NCBI RefSeq assembly: GCF_900167045.1
Contig: NZ_FUXJ01000010.1
Coordinates: 1-64,000, forward strand
DNA length: 64,000 nucleotides
DNA from: Legionella maceachernii
Lineage (GTDB): Bacteria > Pseudomonadota > Gammaproteobacteria > Legionellales > Legionellaceae
Reading direction: 5' to 3'
The translations under genes and the position numbers were made by a program. The notes beneath the pieces are model-generated. The model had not been told where the DNA came from. It made no database searches and saw only the letters and a program-made list of their open reading frames with translations. This document shows positions 33,034 through 43,743 of this stretch, in pieces. Each line of letters opens with the position of its first letter. The first letter of the stretch is position 1.

Positions 33034-34272
33034 CTAGAAATTACCGTGAAACCATTCTCTCATACGTTTCCACATCCCTTTGCTATTATCGCTCAAGCTT
33101 GGAACATTATAACCACCTTCATACTGTTGTTGAAAGCCATGGAGCAACAAACCTACTCCTGTGGCTAATGAAGGGTTCGCTGTCGCTTCGACTAAGCCTG
33201 AAACATGATGCGCACAGCCTTGACGCACAGGCATTTCAAAACTCAGCTCAGCTAATTCAATAGCACCTTTAATACAGGAGCCGCCTCCAGTGATGACCAT
33301 ACCTGCTGCGACCCGTTGTTCAAAACCACTGCGTCTTAATTCATTACGCACTAAGGAAAATAGCTCTTCGTAACGAGCGGAAACCACCTCTGAAAGCACT
33401 TTTGCTGAAATTTTACGCCCAGGTCTTTCGCTCACACTTAATACTTCAAGCATGTCATTTGAGCTGGCTAATTCAGGCATGGCGAATGCGTGGCTAATTT
33501 TTATAGCTTCTGCAGCATTAGTCGGAGTGCGTAACGCCATAGCAATGTCGTTAGTCACTTGATCGCCGGCGATTGGAATTATCGCTGTGTGTTGAATAGC
33601 GCCTTCAGAGAAAACAGCAATATCCGTGGTGCCACCACCAATGTCGATTAAACAAACGCCGAGCTCTTTTTCATCTTCCGTTAGCACCGCATGACTAGAA
33701 GCAAGCGGCTCAAGAATGATATCGCTAACCTCCAAACCACAGCGACGAATGCATTTAGCAATATTCTGTGCAGCGCTTACGGCCGCGGTGACAATATGAA
33801 CTCGCGCTTCTAATCGTACACCCGCCATACCCACAGGTTCTCGGATACTGCCTTGATTATCAATGATAAATTCTTGCGGTAAAATATGAAGGATTCTTTG
33901 ATCGGCTGGAATGGCCACTGCCTTCGCCGCGTCAATGACTCGATCGACGTCTCCTTGAGATACCTCAAGATCACGAATTGCGACTATGCCATGGGAATTT
34001 AAACTCCGAATATGGCTACCCGCAATCCCTGTATAAACAGTGCGAACCTCACATCCAGCTTTAAGCTCGGCTTCTTGTACAGCTCGCTGAATGGTATTGA
34101 CTGTTGCTTCAATATCGACAACTACACCACGTTTTAATCCACGAGAAGGGTGACTTCCTATACCGATAATCTCTATTGTTCCGTCTGCAGTCACCTCTCC
34201 AATAAGCGCGACGACTTTAGAAGTGCCTATATCTAAACCGGTGATGATATTTTTTTCTGATTTTTTTGCCAT
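33034..34272 (-). CDS. ftsA: Cell division protein FtsA
   Basis: A 412-aa actin-like ATPase that tethers FtsZ to the membrane. The N-terminus has ITGLDIGTSKVVALIGE (phosphate 1); GVCLIDIGGGTTDIAVF is phosphate 2; GMVITGGGSCIKGAIELAE is the adenosine site. The last residues, MWKRMREWFHGNF, form the amphipathic membrane-binding helix. I take the ATG at 34272, after GGGAAG, rather than the longer frame at 34362, which would overlap ftsQ. Standard place between ftsQ and ftsZ. Confidence 0.96.
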   Translation of the reverse strand: MAKKSEKNIITGLDIGTSKVVALIGEVTADGTIEIIGIGSHPSRGLKRGVVVDIEATVNTIQRAVQEAELKAGCEVRTVYTGIAGSHIRSLNSHGIVAIRDLEVSQGDVDRVIDAAKAVAIPADQRILHILPQEFIIDNQGSIREPVGMAGVRLEARVHIVTAAVSAAQNIAKCIRRCGLEVSDIILEPLASSHAVLTEDEKELGVCLIDIGGGTTDIAVFSEGAIQHTAIIPIAGDQVTNDIAMALRTPTNAAEAIKISHAFAMPELASSNDMLEVLSVSERPGRKISAKVLSEVVSARYEELFSLVRNELRRSGFEQRVAAGMVITGGGSCIKGAIELAELSFEMPVRQGCAHHVSGLVEATANPSLATGVGLLLHGFQQQYEGGYNVPSLSDNSKGMWKRMREWFHGNF

Positions 34273-34297
34273 TATCTTCCCGTTCAGTAACTTTTTA

Positions 34298-35020
34298 TCA
34301 AGCGTTACCTTGTTTATTTTTCCATTGTACCGCCATACCTCGCGGATACCGTAAATCAACACTTGCTAATTGATCGGCTCGTTCCGCAAACACGGCAGGA
34401 TATGCCTTGCAAAACCGTGTTATTCGTGTATCCAAATCGCGTTTTCCTAAGCGTAACCGCAAACCATTTGCTAAGGTAAGCTCCCAGGCATGATTATCAC
34501 GCCATTCTAACGCAGCTGCATGCAAACCATAGACTGATAATATCTTACTCATTTTTTTATAAACTTGTAAGACTTCTTTCTGTTGATTAGTAGGACCATT
34601 TAAATGAGGAAGTGAGGAATCAGTTAAGGCGCCGCCTTCATTAAAAATTTCACCCTTCTCAGTCATCATTGCATGATTCCAAGTTGCGACAGGAATCTTC
34701 TCAACCAGTGTAATTTTTAGAGTATCTGGCCAAACACGCTCAATTTGAACATTGTTAGTCCAATCCAAAGCAGCTAACTCAGCGTATAATCGATGCACCG
34801 ATAAAGTGAAAAAACTTGACCTTAAGTGGTCTGCCAAAATCGATTCAAGTTGTTTATGAGTAATGTGCTGATAGCTTGCTACAATTTTGACTGTGTTTAT
34901 CGGGAATCGATGAGGGTCAGCAATGTACAAATAGAGAAGCCGTGCGGCTAAAACAAATGCCGCAGCCACTAATATCATCAAAAAACTCGCATAACGTAGG
35001 CGCCCAGTCTCAGCATCCAT
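34298..35020 (-). CDS. ftsQ: Cell division protein FtsQ
   Basis: A 240-aa single-pass inner-membrane protein of the division complex. A short cytoplasmic start is followed by a membrane helix (about 14-32: ILVAAAFVLAARLLYLY), a POTRA domain (FPINTVKIVASYQHITHKQ and onward) and the FtsQ beta domain ending in DLRYPRGMAVQWK. It links FtsB/FtsL to the rest of the divisome; ftsL itself is not in this cluster. It is 56 bases after ddl. Confidence 0.93.
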   Translation of the reverse strand: MDAETGRLRYASFLMILVAAAFVLAARLLYLYIADPHRFPINTVKIVASYQHITHKQLESILADHLRSSFFTLSVHRLYAELAALDWTNNVQIERVWPDTLKITLVEKIPVATWNHAMMTEKGEIFNEGGALTDSSLPHLNGPTNQQKEVLQVYKKMSKILSVYGLHAAALEWRDNHAWELTLANGLRLRLGKRDLDTRITRFCKAYPAVFAERADQLASVDLRYPRGMAVQWKNKQGNA

Positions 35021-35075
35021 CCATTCTTTTCCCTATGTATTCATGCACAGAAACACTTCATGAAAGACATGTCAT

Positions 35076-36167
35076 TCACTGATAACTAGTCACCAATTGT
35101 TGCCGGCAACGATGATGCGTCATTGCCAAATTGACTAATTCATCCAAAAGTTCTGAATACTTTAAACCACTCGCTTGCCATAGTTTCGGATACATGCTAA
35201 TCGAAGTAAAGCCGGGTAATGTATTGATTTCATTAAAATAAATAACCCCTTCTTGCTCATTCACAAAAAAGTCAACCCGTGCCATTCCTTTGCATTTCAA
35301 GCGCGTAAAAATTTCAGCAGCAATGTCTTGCAATTGTTTCGTTGTTTTTTCATCCAGTTTCGCTGGAACATGCAATTCGGTCTGATGACTTTCTAAGTAT
35401 TTTGCTGTGTACGAGTAAAATCCATCCGCATGGTTGACACAAATTTCACCTGCGATACTGACTCGTGGTGGTGTTGAAGGCACTTTACTTTCCAGTACGG
35501 CCAATTCAATCTCTCTTCCTGGAATATACTCTTCGACTAAGATAGTCTCATCATAACGCAATGCATCTTCAATAGCCCTAGAAAGTCCTTCCATATTTTT
35601 AACCTTGTGGGTGCCGACGCTGGAGCCTAATGAGCAAGGTTTAACAAACAATGGCCAACCTAATTCCATAGCCACTTGCTGGCAAAATTGCTGCCTTTCT
35701 TGGACAGAACTATGCCAAGATAATACACGATAACGGGCTGAGCGTATTCCATCACTGCATGCAATGCGCCGAGCAATGTCTTTATCCATCCCGATCGCAG
35801 ACGATAAAACATCGCAACCCACATACGCAATACCGGCTAATTCCAGTAGACCTTGTAGACAACCATCTTCATAGAGTGGTCCGTGCACAATGGGAAAAAC
35901 AATATCAGCATCCACGGCGAAGCGTCCGCCAACCAATAAACTTGGCAAGGGCCGAGAGTGCGGAGTCATCACCGGTAAACTTTCCTTGTAAGCTAAGAGT
36001 TCTTGGTAATCATTTTGATAAAATCGTCCCTCTTTATCCATTCCGATAGGAATAATCGTGTATTTATTGGCATCCAAATGCGTTAATACGGAGGCTGCAG
36101 AAATTAATGAAATTTCATGTTCACCCGATTTGCCACCGTAGAGCAGCGCTAGATTTATTTTTGACAT
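35076..36167 (-). CDS. ddl: D-alanine--D-alanine ligase
   Basis: A 363-aa ATP-grasp enzyme that makes D-Ala-D-Ala for the peptidoglycan stem. It opens [20 protein letters not shown] and has [34 protein letters not shown], and the metal-binding ARVDFFVN ... [18 protein letters not shown]. It is somewhat longer than the short DdlB type and resembles the DdlA/VanA length class. Its ATG overlaps the end of murB by one base. Confidence 0.96.
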   Translation of the reverse strand: MSKINLALLYGGKSGEHEISLISAASVLTHLDANKYTIIPIGMDKEGRFYQNDYQELLAYKESLPVMTPHSRPLPSLLVGGRFAVDADIVFPIVHGPLYEDGCLQGLLELAGIAYVGCDVLSSAIGMDKDIARRIACSDGIRSARYRVLSWHSSVQERQQFCQQVAMELGWPLFVKPCSLGSSVGTHKVKNMEGLSRAIEDALRYDETILVEEYIPGREIELAVLESKVPSTPPRVSIAGEICVNHADGFYSYTAKYLESHQTELHVPAKLDEKTTKQLQDIAAEIFTRLKCKGMARVDFFVNEQEGVIYFNEINTLPGFTSISMYPKLWQASGLKYSELLDELVNLAMTHHRCRQQLVTSYQ

Positions 36168-37078
36168 TAACGATCTCCAATGATGTGCACTTCACGAATT
36201 AATTCAATATCCGTCAATTTATGCACTGTATCACGCACTAACTCGATAAGTGACTCAATATCACTCGCCGAAGCGTTACCCTGTTGATTAATTATAAAAT
36301 TAGCATGCTTTGTCGAAACAATAGCCCCACCCAGTTGCTTTCCTTTCAGTCCACATGATTCAATAAGGCGAGCGGCAAAATTGCCCGGCGGATTTCTAAA
36401 TACAGAGCCGCAATTGTATTCATTGGTCGGCTGAGTGTTAGCACGATGCGCCAATAGCTCTTTAATTAACTGGAGAGATTTCTCTTTCTCTCCTTTCGTT
36501 AACCGACAAGTCGCAGCAACAAACCACTCATCTTGTAATCCAGCAACATGCCGATAAGCGATTTCGAACTCTTCTGGCCTACGTACGCGTATTTCACCCT
36601 CGCGAGTCATTGTTTTGACTTCCACAATCGTTTGCCAGGTTTCCCCACCAAAACAGCCAGCATTCATGCGCAACGCCCCACCCATCGTACCTGGAATACC
36701 CGCCCAGAACTCCCCTCCAGCAAGATTAGCACGGGCACAGAAGCGAGCCATTGTTGCACAGGAAACGCCTGCTTCAACATGAACTAAGTCATCACCCATG
36801 AGACTGATTTCTTTTAAACATCCTTGCGTTAATATCACTGTTCCAGCAAATCCACTATCGCGGATAAGGGAATTAGAACCCAAACCTAGCCATAATAACG
36901 GCTCGTCTTTAGGAAGCTGTTTTATGAACATGGCCAAATCAGCAACGCCTGCAGGCTTATACAGTTTTTTAGCCTGCCCACCTACACGCCAAGTGGTATA
37001 ATCTGCTAAAGGCTCATTGAAGAGCAGCTGTCCTTGATGTAAATCTGAACTCCTTTTGATTTCGTCTGACGTTTTCAC
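36167..37078 (-). CDS. murB: UDP-N-acetylenolpyruvoylglucosamine reductase
   Basis: A 303-aa FAD enzyme that reduces the enolpyruvyl group to form UDP-MurNAc. Visible are [46 protein letters not shown] (FAD site) and [10 protein letters not shown] with the catalytic serine. The length and lack of the extra C-terminal part mark it as type II MurB. It overlaps murC by four bases and ddl by one. Confidence 0.96.
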   Translation of the reverse strand: MKTSDEIKRSSDLHQGQLLFNEPLADYTTWRVGGQAKKLYKPAGVADLAMFIKQLPKDEPLLWLGLGSNSLIRDSGFAGTVILTQGCLKEISLMGDDLVHVEAGVSCATMARFCARANLAGGEFWAGIPGTMGGALRMNAGCFGGETWQTIVEVKTMTREGEIRVRRPEEFEIAYRHVAGLQDEWFVAATCRLTKGEKEKSLQLIKELLAHRANTQPTNEYNCGSVFRNPPGNFAARLIESCGLKGKQLGGAIVSTKHANFIINQQGNASASDIESLIELVRDTVHKLTDIELIREVHIIGDR

Positions 37079-38496
37079 GCTGATTCTCTCACTGTTTGCA
37101 TTAGATTAAGTGCCATTTGCCCAATACTGCCAGCGCCCTGCATGAGAATCACATTGCCATCCTGGATTAATTCATTCAGTGCCTGCAATAAATTTTGAGC
37201 TGTAACTAATCGCGCATTAGGACGCCTTTGATTAATTTCTTGCAACAGCGATTCACTGGTTAGGCCCGGAATAGCTTGCTCCCCAGCTGAATAAATATCT
37301 AGCAGAAGCAGTTCATCAGCTAGACTTAATGCATTGACAAATTGAGAAAACAACGATTGCGTTCGACTATAGCGATGAGGCTGAAAAACATGAACTAAGC
37401 GCTTATCAGGCCAAACGCGGCGAAAAGCATCAATGGTTGTCATAATTTCTTGCGGATGATGCCCATAATCATCAATGATAATGGCTGACCCGTGCTCAAA
37501 ACGTCGCTCGCCGAGCATTTGGAAGCGTCTGCCCACCCCTTGGAATTTAAATAAACTGTTTATAATCGCTTCGTCACTAACCCCTAGCTCAGTAGCAATT
37601 GCAATAGCCGCTAGAGCATTGAGTACATTATGACGCCCTGGCCAATTGAATTTTATCGTTAACATGGCGTGAGGTGCTGGACGTTGCACTTTAAATTCAC
37701 TTAATAAACCCTTTTGCGTCCAATCAAGAGCGCGATAATGCGCCTCTTCACGGAATCCATAGGTTCGAATAGGTCGTTGTACCGAGGGTAAAATACGACG
37801 AACCTCTTCATCCTCGATACAAAGAACCGCTAACCCATAAAAGGGTAAATGATGTAGGAACTCAATAAAAGTATTACGCAATTTATCAAAATTATCGTCG
37901 TAGGTGCCCATGTGATCGGCATCAATGTTGGTCACTACTGCCATCATGGGTTTCAGGAATAAAAAGGAAGCATCGCTTTCATCCGCTTCAGCAACAAAAT
38001 AAGCTGATTTACCTAATTGAGCATTAGAGCCGCAACTATTAAGCTTTCCACCAATCACAAAACTGGGATCAAGGCCACCTTCAGCTAAAATGCTGCTCAC
38101 TAAACTGGTTGTGGTTGTTTTTCCATGCGTACCGGCAATGGCAATACCCTGACGAAAACGCATTAATTCAGCCAGCATGGCAGCTCGAGGAATCACAGGG
38201 ATTGCTTGTTCTTGTGCTGCCCTTATTTCAGGATTATCTGCTTCTACTGCTGTTGATTTCACGACAACATCGGCACCCGTTATATTGTCAACCTGGTGAC
38301 CAATGTATACTTGAATGCCTAAGGACTGCAATCGCTGTACAGTGCGACTTTCACTCAAATCAGAGCCGGTAATACGGTAACCTTGATTATGTAACACTTC
38401 CGCGATACCACACATACCAGCACCGCCAATACCAACAAAATGAATCTGTTCTACTCGCCCCATCCTTGGTGACAAGAACTGTTCTATGTTGTTCAC
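37075..38496 (-). CDS. murC: UDP-N-acetylmuramate--L-alanine ligase
   Basis: The Mur ligase that adds L-Ala to UDP-MurNAc using ATP. The N-terminal domain starts IHFVGIGGAGMCGIAEVL, the ATP loop is AGTHGKTTTTSLVS, and IIDDYGHHPQE lies in the C-terminal domain. I prefer the GTG at 38496 as start, since AAAGGGG precedes it; the frame from 38520 has that ribosome site inside the coding region. It comes directly after ftsW (about 65 bases), where murG normally lies in between. Confidence 0.95.
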   Translation of the reverse strand: MNNIEQFLSPRMGRVEQIHFVGIGGAGMCGIAEVLHNQGYRITGSDLSESRTVQRLQSLGIQVYIGHQVDNITGADVVVKSTAVEADNPEIRAAQEQAIPVIPRAAMLAELMRFRQGIAIAGTHGKTTTTSLVSSILAEGGLDPSFVIGGKLNSCGSNAQLGKSAYFVAEADESDASFLFLKPMMAVVTNIDADHMGTYDDNFDKLRNTFIEFLHHLPFYGLAVLCIEDEEVRRILPSVQRPIRTYGFREEAHYRALDWTQKGLLSEFKVQRPAPHAMLTIKFNWPGRHNVLNALAAIAIATELGVSDEAIINSLFKFQGVGRRFQMLGERRFEHGSAIIIDDYGHHPQEIMTTIDAFRRVWPDKRLVHVFQPHRYSRTQSLFSQFVNALSLADELLLLDIYSAGEQAIPGLTSESLLQEINQRRPNARLVTAQNLLQALNELIQDGNVILMQGAGSIGQMALNLMQTVRESA

Positions 38497-38560
38497 AACG
38501 TTCCCCTTTCTCGTTTCCATAAAAAAGTAGTAGCATCTTTCGTACCTACTTTTTTATGAT

Positions 38561-39745
38561 TTATGCTGTCGGCGTCCTCAGTCCTAGAGCCTGCCAACGG
38601 TTTTCATGATCAATGCGGAGCAGAAGAGCAATGACCACACAATTAACGACCATACTAGCGCCGCCGTAACTTAACATGGGTAAGGTCAAGCCCTTTGTGG
38701 GTAAAAGACCTGAATTAACCCCCATATTGATAGCTGCCTGCAATCCTAGCCAGAATGTCAAACCATAGGCGGTAAAAGCGGCAAATAATCGTTCTTGGCT
38801 ATGAGCATTAAAACCAATCATTAAGCCTCTTATCACCAGTATACTATACAAAATTATGACAAGAGAAACGCCAAGCAGCCCTAGCTCTTCTGCGAGTACA
38901 GCAAATAGAAAATCAGTATGGGCCTCAGGCAAATAGAATAATTTCTGCACACTCTCACCCAACCCTACCCCTAACCACCCCCCACGGCCAAATGCGATGA
39001 GTGATTGAGTCAGTTGGTACCCTGAATTAAATTGGTCAGCCCAAGGGTTAAGAAATGCCGTTAAGCGAGCGACTCGATAGGGAGAAGATAATGCAAGCAT
39101 GACAAGACAACAGATGACCGTAATCACTAACCCAATGTAATAACGTAATTTAACTCCAGCCAGAAACAGCATCGACATAATTGTTCCTGTTATAACGACC
39201 GTGGCGCCAAAATCGGGCTCTAATAACAGCAAAACGGCAATTAATCCTAAAATAATCATTGGCCTTATAAACCCCAAAATGCTTTGCTGGACGCTCGCCT
39301 GCTGACGCACTAAATACCCGGCGACGTAAAAAATCATGGTCATTTTAGCCAATTCGGACACTTGAATTCCTATAGGACCAAAAGCCAACCAACGTCTGCT
39401 ACCGTTTACTGAACGGCCAATGCCAGGAATCAAAACGATGAGTAACATCAATAAACACACGAGCAGTAAGGGCTTACTTATCTTTTCCCATACAGAACTA
39501 TCCACCCGCATCACAACGATTGCTGCTAAAAAACCGGCAAATAGATAACAGAATTGCCGAATTAAAAAATGAAAAGGCTGGTGGTAGTATTTCGTTGAGA
39601 TCATGATCGAGCTTGAAGCAACCATCATTAACCCAATAATCAGTAAGCCCAATACAGCACCCATTAGCCATTTATCGTAAAGCGCAATGGGCTTATTACT
39701 GGGTTTACCGCGTTGATTAAAATGACGAGGCTGCATTGTGCTCAC
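38561..39745 (-). CDS. ftsW: Septal peptidoglycan polymerase FtsW
   Basis: A 394-aa SEDS-family protein with about ten membrane helices that polymerises lipid II at the septum together with FtsI. Family segments are visible: PGIGRSVNGSRRWLAFGPIGIQ, cut here by the membrane part, LLEPDFGATVVI with the catalytic Asp, and GLTLPMLSYGGASMV near the C-terminus. It overlaps murD by four bases. Its partner ftsI is not in this cluster. Confidence 0.96.
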   Translation of the reverse strand: MSTMQPRHFNQRGKPSNKPIALYDKWLMGAVLGLLIIGLMMVASSSIMISTKYYHQPFHFLIRQFCYLFAGFLAAIVVMRVDSSVWEKISKPLLLVCLLMLLIVLIPGIGRSVNGSRRWLAFGPIGIQVSELAKMTMIFYVAGYLVRQQASVQQSILGFIRPMIILGLIAVLLLLEPDFGATVVITGTIMSMLFLAGVKLRYYIGLVITVICCLVMLALSSPYRVARLTAFLNPWADQFNSGYQLTQSLIAFGRGGWLGVGLGESVQKLFYLPEAHTDFLFAVLAEELGLLGVSLVIILYSILVIRGLMIGFNAHSQERLFAAFTAYGLTFWLGLQAAINMGVNSGLLPTKGLTLPMLSYGGASMVVNCVVIALLLRIDHENRWQALGLRTPTA

Positions 39746-41076
39746 AGTTTAGCCACCAAGTTAGCAAAAGACTCTCCTCGATGATTAAAATCGCGGAACA
39801 TATCAAAACTCGCGCAAGCAGGTGATAATAAAACCACATCGCCTGGAATCGCTTGTGATTTGGCAAGAGTTACTGCACCTTCAAGTGAAGAAGCACGCAG
39901 CACGGGCACAACATTCGCTAAGGCCGCTTGAATTTTATCGGCATCCTCGCCGATTAAAACCACTGAGCGAACGTAATCAGCGACTGGACTGCGCAACTCC
40001 GTAAAATCTGCCCCTTTACCAATCCCACCAGCGATTAAGACTACTTTTCCGTGCATGGCACTACCAATTCCAGAAATAGCCGAAATTGCAGCACCAATGT
40101 TTGTCCCTTTAGAATCATTAATCCAGTCCACACCGTCTATGTTTCTTACCCACTGACAACGATGGGGTAAGCCTGAAAACGTTTCGAGCACTTTAACCAT
40201 AAATTCCGCGTTTATGCCAGCAGATGTCGCTAAAGCGCAAGCCGCGAGAGCATTTTGCCAATTATGCTTCCCTTTAAGACGCAATTGCTCTACAGACAAT
40301 AAGCGCTTCTTGCCGTGGGCAAGATAGAGCTTACCTTGATGCTCGACTATGCCCCATTGCCCTTCCGCTGGGGCATCCAGCCCATAACTGATGGCCTTGG
40401 CAGTCTTGTTTTGAGGATAGGTGGCTTTATCTTCGCGATTATATAAAAGAAACTCCGCTCGATGATAAATACGTTGTTTTGCCTTAATGTAAGCGTCTAA
40501 AGTATGATGCCTATCAAGGTGATCGGGTGAAATATTAAGAATCGTCGCAGCAATTGGTTTGAGCGAATGCGTTAAGTCCAATTGAAAGCTCGATAACTCC
40601 AATACCCATAAATCGTAATGGTTACCGTCATCTAACAAATCAAGGACAGGGAATCCAATATTTCCTGCGACAGCTGCCGTCAAACCTGCGGCTTTCGCCA
40701 TTTCACCCACTAGCGTTGTCACCGTCGACTTCCCATTAGTACCGGTAATTGCAATGACTGGGGCTTGTATTTCGTGTGCCAAGCACTCGATATCTCCATA
40801 CACAGGAATATTTAGCTGAAAAGCCCGTTGCAGAAAAGGTTCATCCAGAGGAACACCAGGGCTGGTAATGATACCCGCTAGTTGCTCATAAAGGGTCGTA
40901 GGAAATGCGCCTAAAAACACATCCACACCAGGAAATTCGCTAGTAAACTCAGATAAGCCAGCAACTTCACGTCGCGTATCAAATACCACAAAAGGTTTAT
41001 TGCGTCGACGCAAGTAACCTGCGATAGATTGACCTGTTTTTCCTAAACCTGCGACTAAGTAGAGTGGTTGGTTCAT
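39742..41076 (-). CDS. murD: UDP-N-acetylmuramoylalanine--D-glutamate ligase
   Basis: The Mur ligase that adds D-Glu to UDP-MurNAc-L-Ala. It starts NQPLYLVAGLGKTGQS, has the ATP loop ITGTNGKSTVTTLVGE, NISPDHLDRH, and the C-terminal LLSPACASFDMFRDFNHRGE, all typical of MurD. I use the ATG at 41076; an ATG-like frame three codons earlier exists at 41085. It lies nine bases after mraY and overlaps ftsW by four bases. Confidence 0.96.
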   Translation of the reverse strand: MNQPLYLVAGLGKTGQSIAGYLRRRNKPFVVFDTRREVAGLSEFTSEFPGVDVFLGAFPTTLYEQLAGIITSPGVPLDEPFLQRAFQLNIPVYGDIECLAHEIQAPVIAITGTNGKSTVTTLVGEMAKAAGLTAAVAGNIGFPVLDLLDDGNHYDLWVLELSSFQLDLTHSLKPIAATILNISPDHLDRHHTLDAYIKAKQRIYHRAEFLLYNREDKATYPQNKTAKAISYGLDAPAEGQWGIVEHQGKLYLAHGKKRLLSVEQLRLKGKHNWQNALAACALATSAGINAEFMVKVLETFSGLPHRCQWVRNIDGVDWINDSKGTNIGAAISAISGIGSAMHGKVVLIAGGIGKGADFTELRSPVADYVRSVVLIGEDADKIQAALANVVPVLRASSLEGAVTLAKSQAIPGDVVLLSPACASFDMFRDFNHRGESFANLVAKL

Positions 41077-41085
41077 GATTCGCAC

Positions 41086-42171
41086 CTATCTTAATTTTAA
41101 CGTTGCTAACCCGCAGAGCACGAAGACAACTGTCATAATCCAAAAACGAACAATCACTTTTGGCTCTGACCACCCTTTTAGTTCAAAATGATGGTGGAGA
41201 GGAGCCATGCGAAATAAACGCTTGCCACCGGTGTATTTAAAGTACCCTACTTGCAAAATCACGGATACCGTTTCGAGAACAAATAACCCCCCCATAATGA
41301 GCAAGACTAGCTCTTGTCGGACGATAATAGCCACCATTCCTAGCGCAGCTCCCAGAGACAAGGAACCCACATCCCCCATAAAAACTTGGGCAGGATAACT
41401 GTTATACCAAAGAAAACCAAGGCCAGCGCCCACGAGTGCAGAACAAAAGATAGTCAATTCGCCAGTGTTGGGCACATAGGGAATGGCTAAATAATGCGCG
41501 TAGACTGCATTAGAACTTGCGTAGGCAAAAACGCCTAAAGCCCCTGCAACCATGACAATGGGTACAATGGCTAAACCATCTAACCCGTCTGTTAGATTCA
41601 CTGCGTTACTACTTCCTACAATGACAAAATAAGCCAACAAGGGGAATAAAGGTCCAAGATTGATGAGTAAATTTTTAAAAAAAGGGACCGTTAATTGGGA
41701 AGTGACAGGAATGCTTGGGCTTAAATAAAGATAAATCACGGCCGCCAGAGCAATGACAGATTGCCAAAAATATTTCCATCTTCCTGGTAATCCTTTCGAA
41801 TTTTTCCTGACTACTTTACGGTAATCATCAACCCAACCCACTATACCAAATCCTGTCGTCACTAGCATAACGAGCCATAGTGCTGGCTGGCGCAGGTCTC
41901 CCCAGAGTAGACTGCTTACCAGCACAGCTAACAAAATCAGCACCCCTCCCATCGTGGGTGTTCCTGCTTTTGATAGATGCGATTTGGGCCCATCATCCCG
42001 AACCATTTGGCCAATTTGCAAATTTTTCAACCAATTAATCATCATAGGACCACAAAGCAATCCAACAAGTAGCGCGGTTAAAGCGGCTAAAATGGAACGA
42101 AATGTCAAATATTGGAACACCCTAAATGCATGATATTGCCCTTGGAGTAGCTGTGTTAACCAATAAAGCAT
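41086..42171 (-). CDS. mraY: Phospho-N-acetylmuramoyl-pentapeptide-transferase
   Basis: A 361-aa inner-membrane enzyme with about ten helices that links UDP-MurNAc-pentapeptide to undecaprenyl phosphate, giving lipid I. Visible motifs are [18 protein letters not shown], the Asp-rich [20 protein letters not shown], and the C-terminal [18 protein letters not shown] with its histidine cluster. It follows murF by 77 bases and precedes murD by nine. Confidence 0.97.
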   Translation of the reverse strand: MLYWLTQLLQGQYHAFRVFQYLTFRSILAALTALLVGLLCGPMMINWLKNLQIGQMVRDDGPKSHLSKAGTPTMGGVLILLAVLVSSLLWGDLRQPALWLVMLVTTGFGIVGWVDDYRKVVRKNSKGLPGRWKYFWQSVIALAAVIYLYLSPSIPVTSQLTVPFFKNLLINLGPLFPLLAYFVIVGSSNAVNLTDGLDGLAIVPIVMVAGALGVFAYASSNAVYAHYLAIPYVPNTGELTIFCSALVGAGLGFLWYNSYPAQVFMGDVGSLSLGAALGMVAIIVRQELVLLIMGGLFVLETVSVILQVGYFKYTGGKRLFRMAPLHHHFELKGWSEPKVIVRFWIMTVVFVLCGLATLKLR

Positions 42172-42248
42172 ATTTTATCCCTCAAAGTTAGGTTGTGCGA
42201 TCCGCATCAGGTTTACAAAAAGCGGCAATCATAGCACAATCTTAAGTT

Positions 42249-43583
42249 TCAACGCAGCAATTGGTGTACCACTTTTTCCATCGCAGAAGAGCGAGAACCT
42301 TTTACTAAAACGGTTGTGTCTTTGTCTAATTCAGGGAGCAAATCTCGCGCCAACTCTTCTTGATTTTTATAATGCTTTGCTGTCGAACCAAATGCTTTCG
42401 TACTGTGTTCGCTGTGCGTACCGCAGGTCATTAAGAGATCAATGCCACGTTGATGGGCAACATGACCAATTTCTTCATGATGCTCCTTTGTCCAGGCACC
42501 AAGCTCACCCATATCCCCAAGCACCAAAATGCGACGCCCCTGGCGTTTTGCCAACACGTCAATTGCCGTCAACACAGAACGTAAATTTGCATTATAGGTA
42601 TCGTCAATAATCACCGCATCTTTTTTGCCCTTCAGGAATGTCATTCGACCCGCAACCCCCCGAAACTGGTTTAAACCTTCAGCGATATCAGCCAAGGAAA
42701 TCCCTACGGCATAACAGCAGGTTGCTGCAGCTAATGCATTACGCACGGAATGTTCTCCAGGAACTTGCAAACTAATTTGTACGTTTCCAATGGGTGTTAC
42801 TAAGGTAAACATTGCGCAGCCTGCTTCATTAAAAGTAATTTCTCGTGCGTAAACATCCACGGGCTTCGTTAGGGAGAAACGTAATGCCTTTTTGTCGGTT
42901 AATAATTCATCCCAGAAATGTGCATAGGCGTCATCATCATTGATAACAGCAGTGCCATCTTCACCAAGCCCTTGGTAAATTTCACCTTTTGCATTCGCCA
43001 CGCCATCGATTGAGCCAAACTCTCCTATGTGGGCAGGAGCAATGTTGTTTATAAGGGCTACTTGAGGTTTTACGATGGCCACAGTGAAGGCTATTTCTCC
43101 AAGGTGATTGGCGCCAAGCTCAAATACTGCATAGCGATGCTCAGGCCGCAATTGCAGCACGCTTAACGGAGCACCGATATGATTATTTAAATTCCCAGGA
43201 GTCGCATGAGCAGGTTTTGGTAAAATGGAAGAAATCATTTCCTTCACTGTGGTTTTGCCATTGCTTCCTGTTAAGGCAATCACAGGACAATGAATAGCCA
43301 ACCGGTACTGCGTTGCTAATTTTGCCAGAGCTTGTAATGTACTCGATACTACAATTTGAGGCACGGTAACTTGCGCATCTGCTCGACTGCAAATGACAGC
43401 AACAGCGCCTTGCGAAACCGCAGCCTTAATAAAATCGTGCCCGTCAAAATTTTCTCCATGCAAAGCAATAAATAAATCACCAGGTTTTACCTTACGGCTA
43501 TCAATTGAAACACCTGTAATCAAAGGATTCTCTGCAAAAGAGCTGTTAAACAATTCGGCAATATTATTTAGATTTAGATTCAT
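42249..43583 (-). CDS. murF: UDP-N-acetylmuramoyl-tripeptide--D-Ala-D-Ala ligase
   Basis: A 444-aa Mur ligase that adds D-Ala-D-Ala, the product of the downstream ddl, to the UDP-MurNAc-tripeptide. It has SIDSRKVKPGDLFIAL, the ATP loop ALTGSNGKTTVKEM, and IIDDTYNANLRSVLTAIDVL with VLGDMGELGA, as expected. It is the first Mur gene of this cluster; murE, usually its upstream partner, is missing here. A REP-like repeat separates it from zipA. Confidence 0.96.
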   Translation of the reverse strand: MNLNLNNIAELFNSSFAENPLITGVSIDSRKVKPGDLFIALHGENFDGHDFIKAAVSQGAVAVICSRADAQVTVPQIVVSSTLQALAKLATQYRLAIHCPVIALTGSNGKTTVKEMISSILPKPAHATPGNLNNHIGAPLSVLQLRPEHRYAVFELGANHLGEIAFTVAIVKPQVALINNIAPAHIGEFGSIDGVANAKGEIYQGLGEDGTAVINDDDAYAHFWDELLTDKKALRFSLTKPVDVYAREITFNEAGCAMFTLVTPIGNVQISLQVPGEHSVRNALAAATCCYAVGISLADIAEGLNQFRGVAGRMTFLKGKKDAVIIDDTYNANLRSVLTAIDVLAKRQGRRILVLGDMGELGAWTKEHHEEIGHVAHQRGIDLLMTCGTHSEHSTKAFGSTAKHYKNQEELARDLLPELDKDTTVLVKGSRSSAMEKVVHQLLR

Positions 43584-43628
43584 GATTTGCTTTGGGTAGT
43601 TAAAAAGATTAGTTTACTGATTTATATT

Positions 43629-43708
43629 CGTCATTGCGAGCGTTAGCGAGGCAACCCAAAGCAGAAGTTTAACGAAGCATTGGTTGCCTCACTTCATTCG
43701 CAATGACG
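43629..43708. repeat. REP-like inverted repeat (CGTCATTGCGAG family)
   Basis: CGTCATTGCGAG...GAGGCAACC at 43629-43656 is inversely repeated as GGTTGCCTC...CGCAATGACG at 43682-43708, with a small mismatched middle and a 25-base loop. Repeats with this CGTCATTGCGAGCG core are dispersed in many proteobacterial genomes. Here it separates zipA from murF. Confidence 0.85.
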
Positions 43709-43743
43709 GCCGCTTTGAAGGCCAAAAACGATTTGCATTAAAC

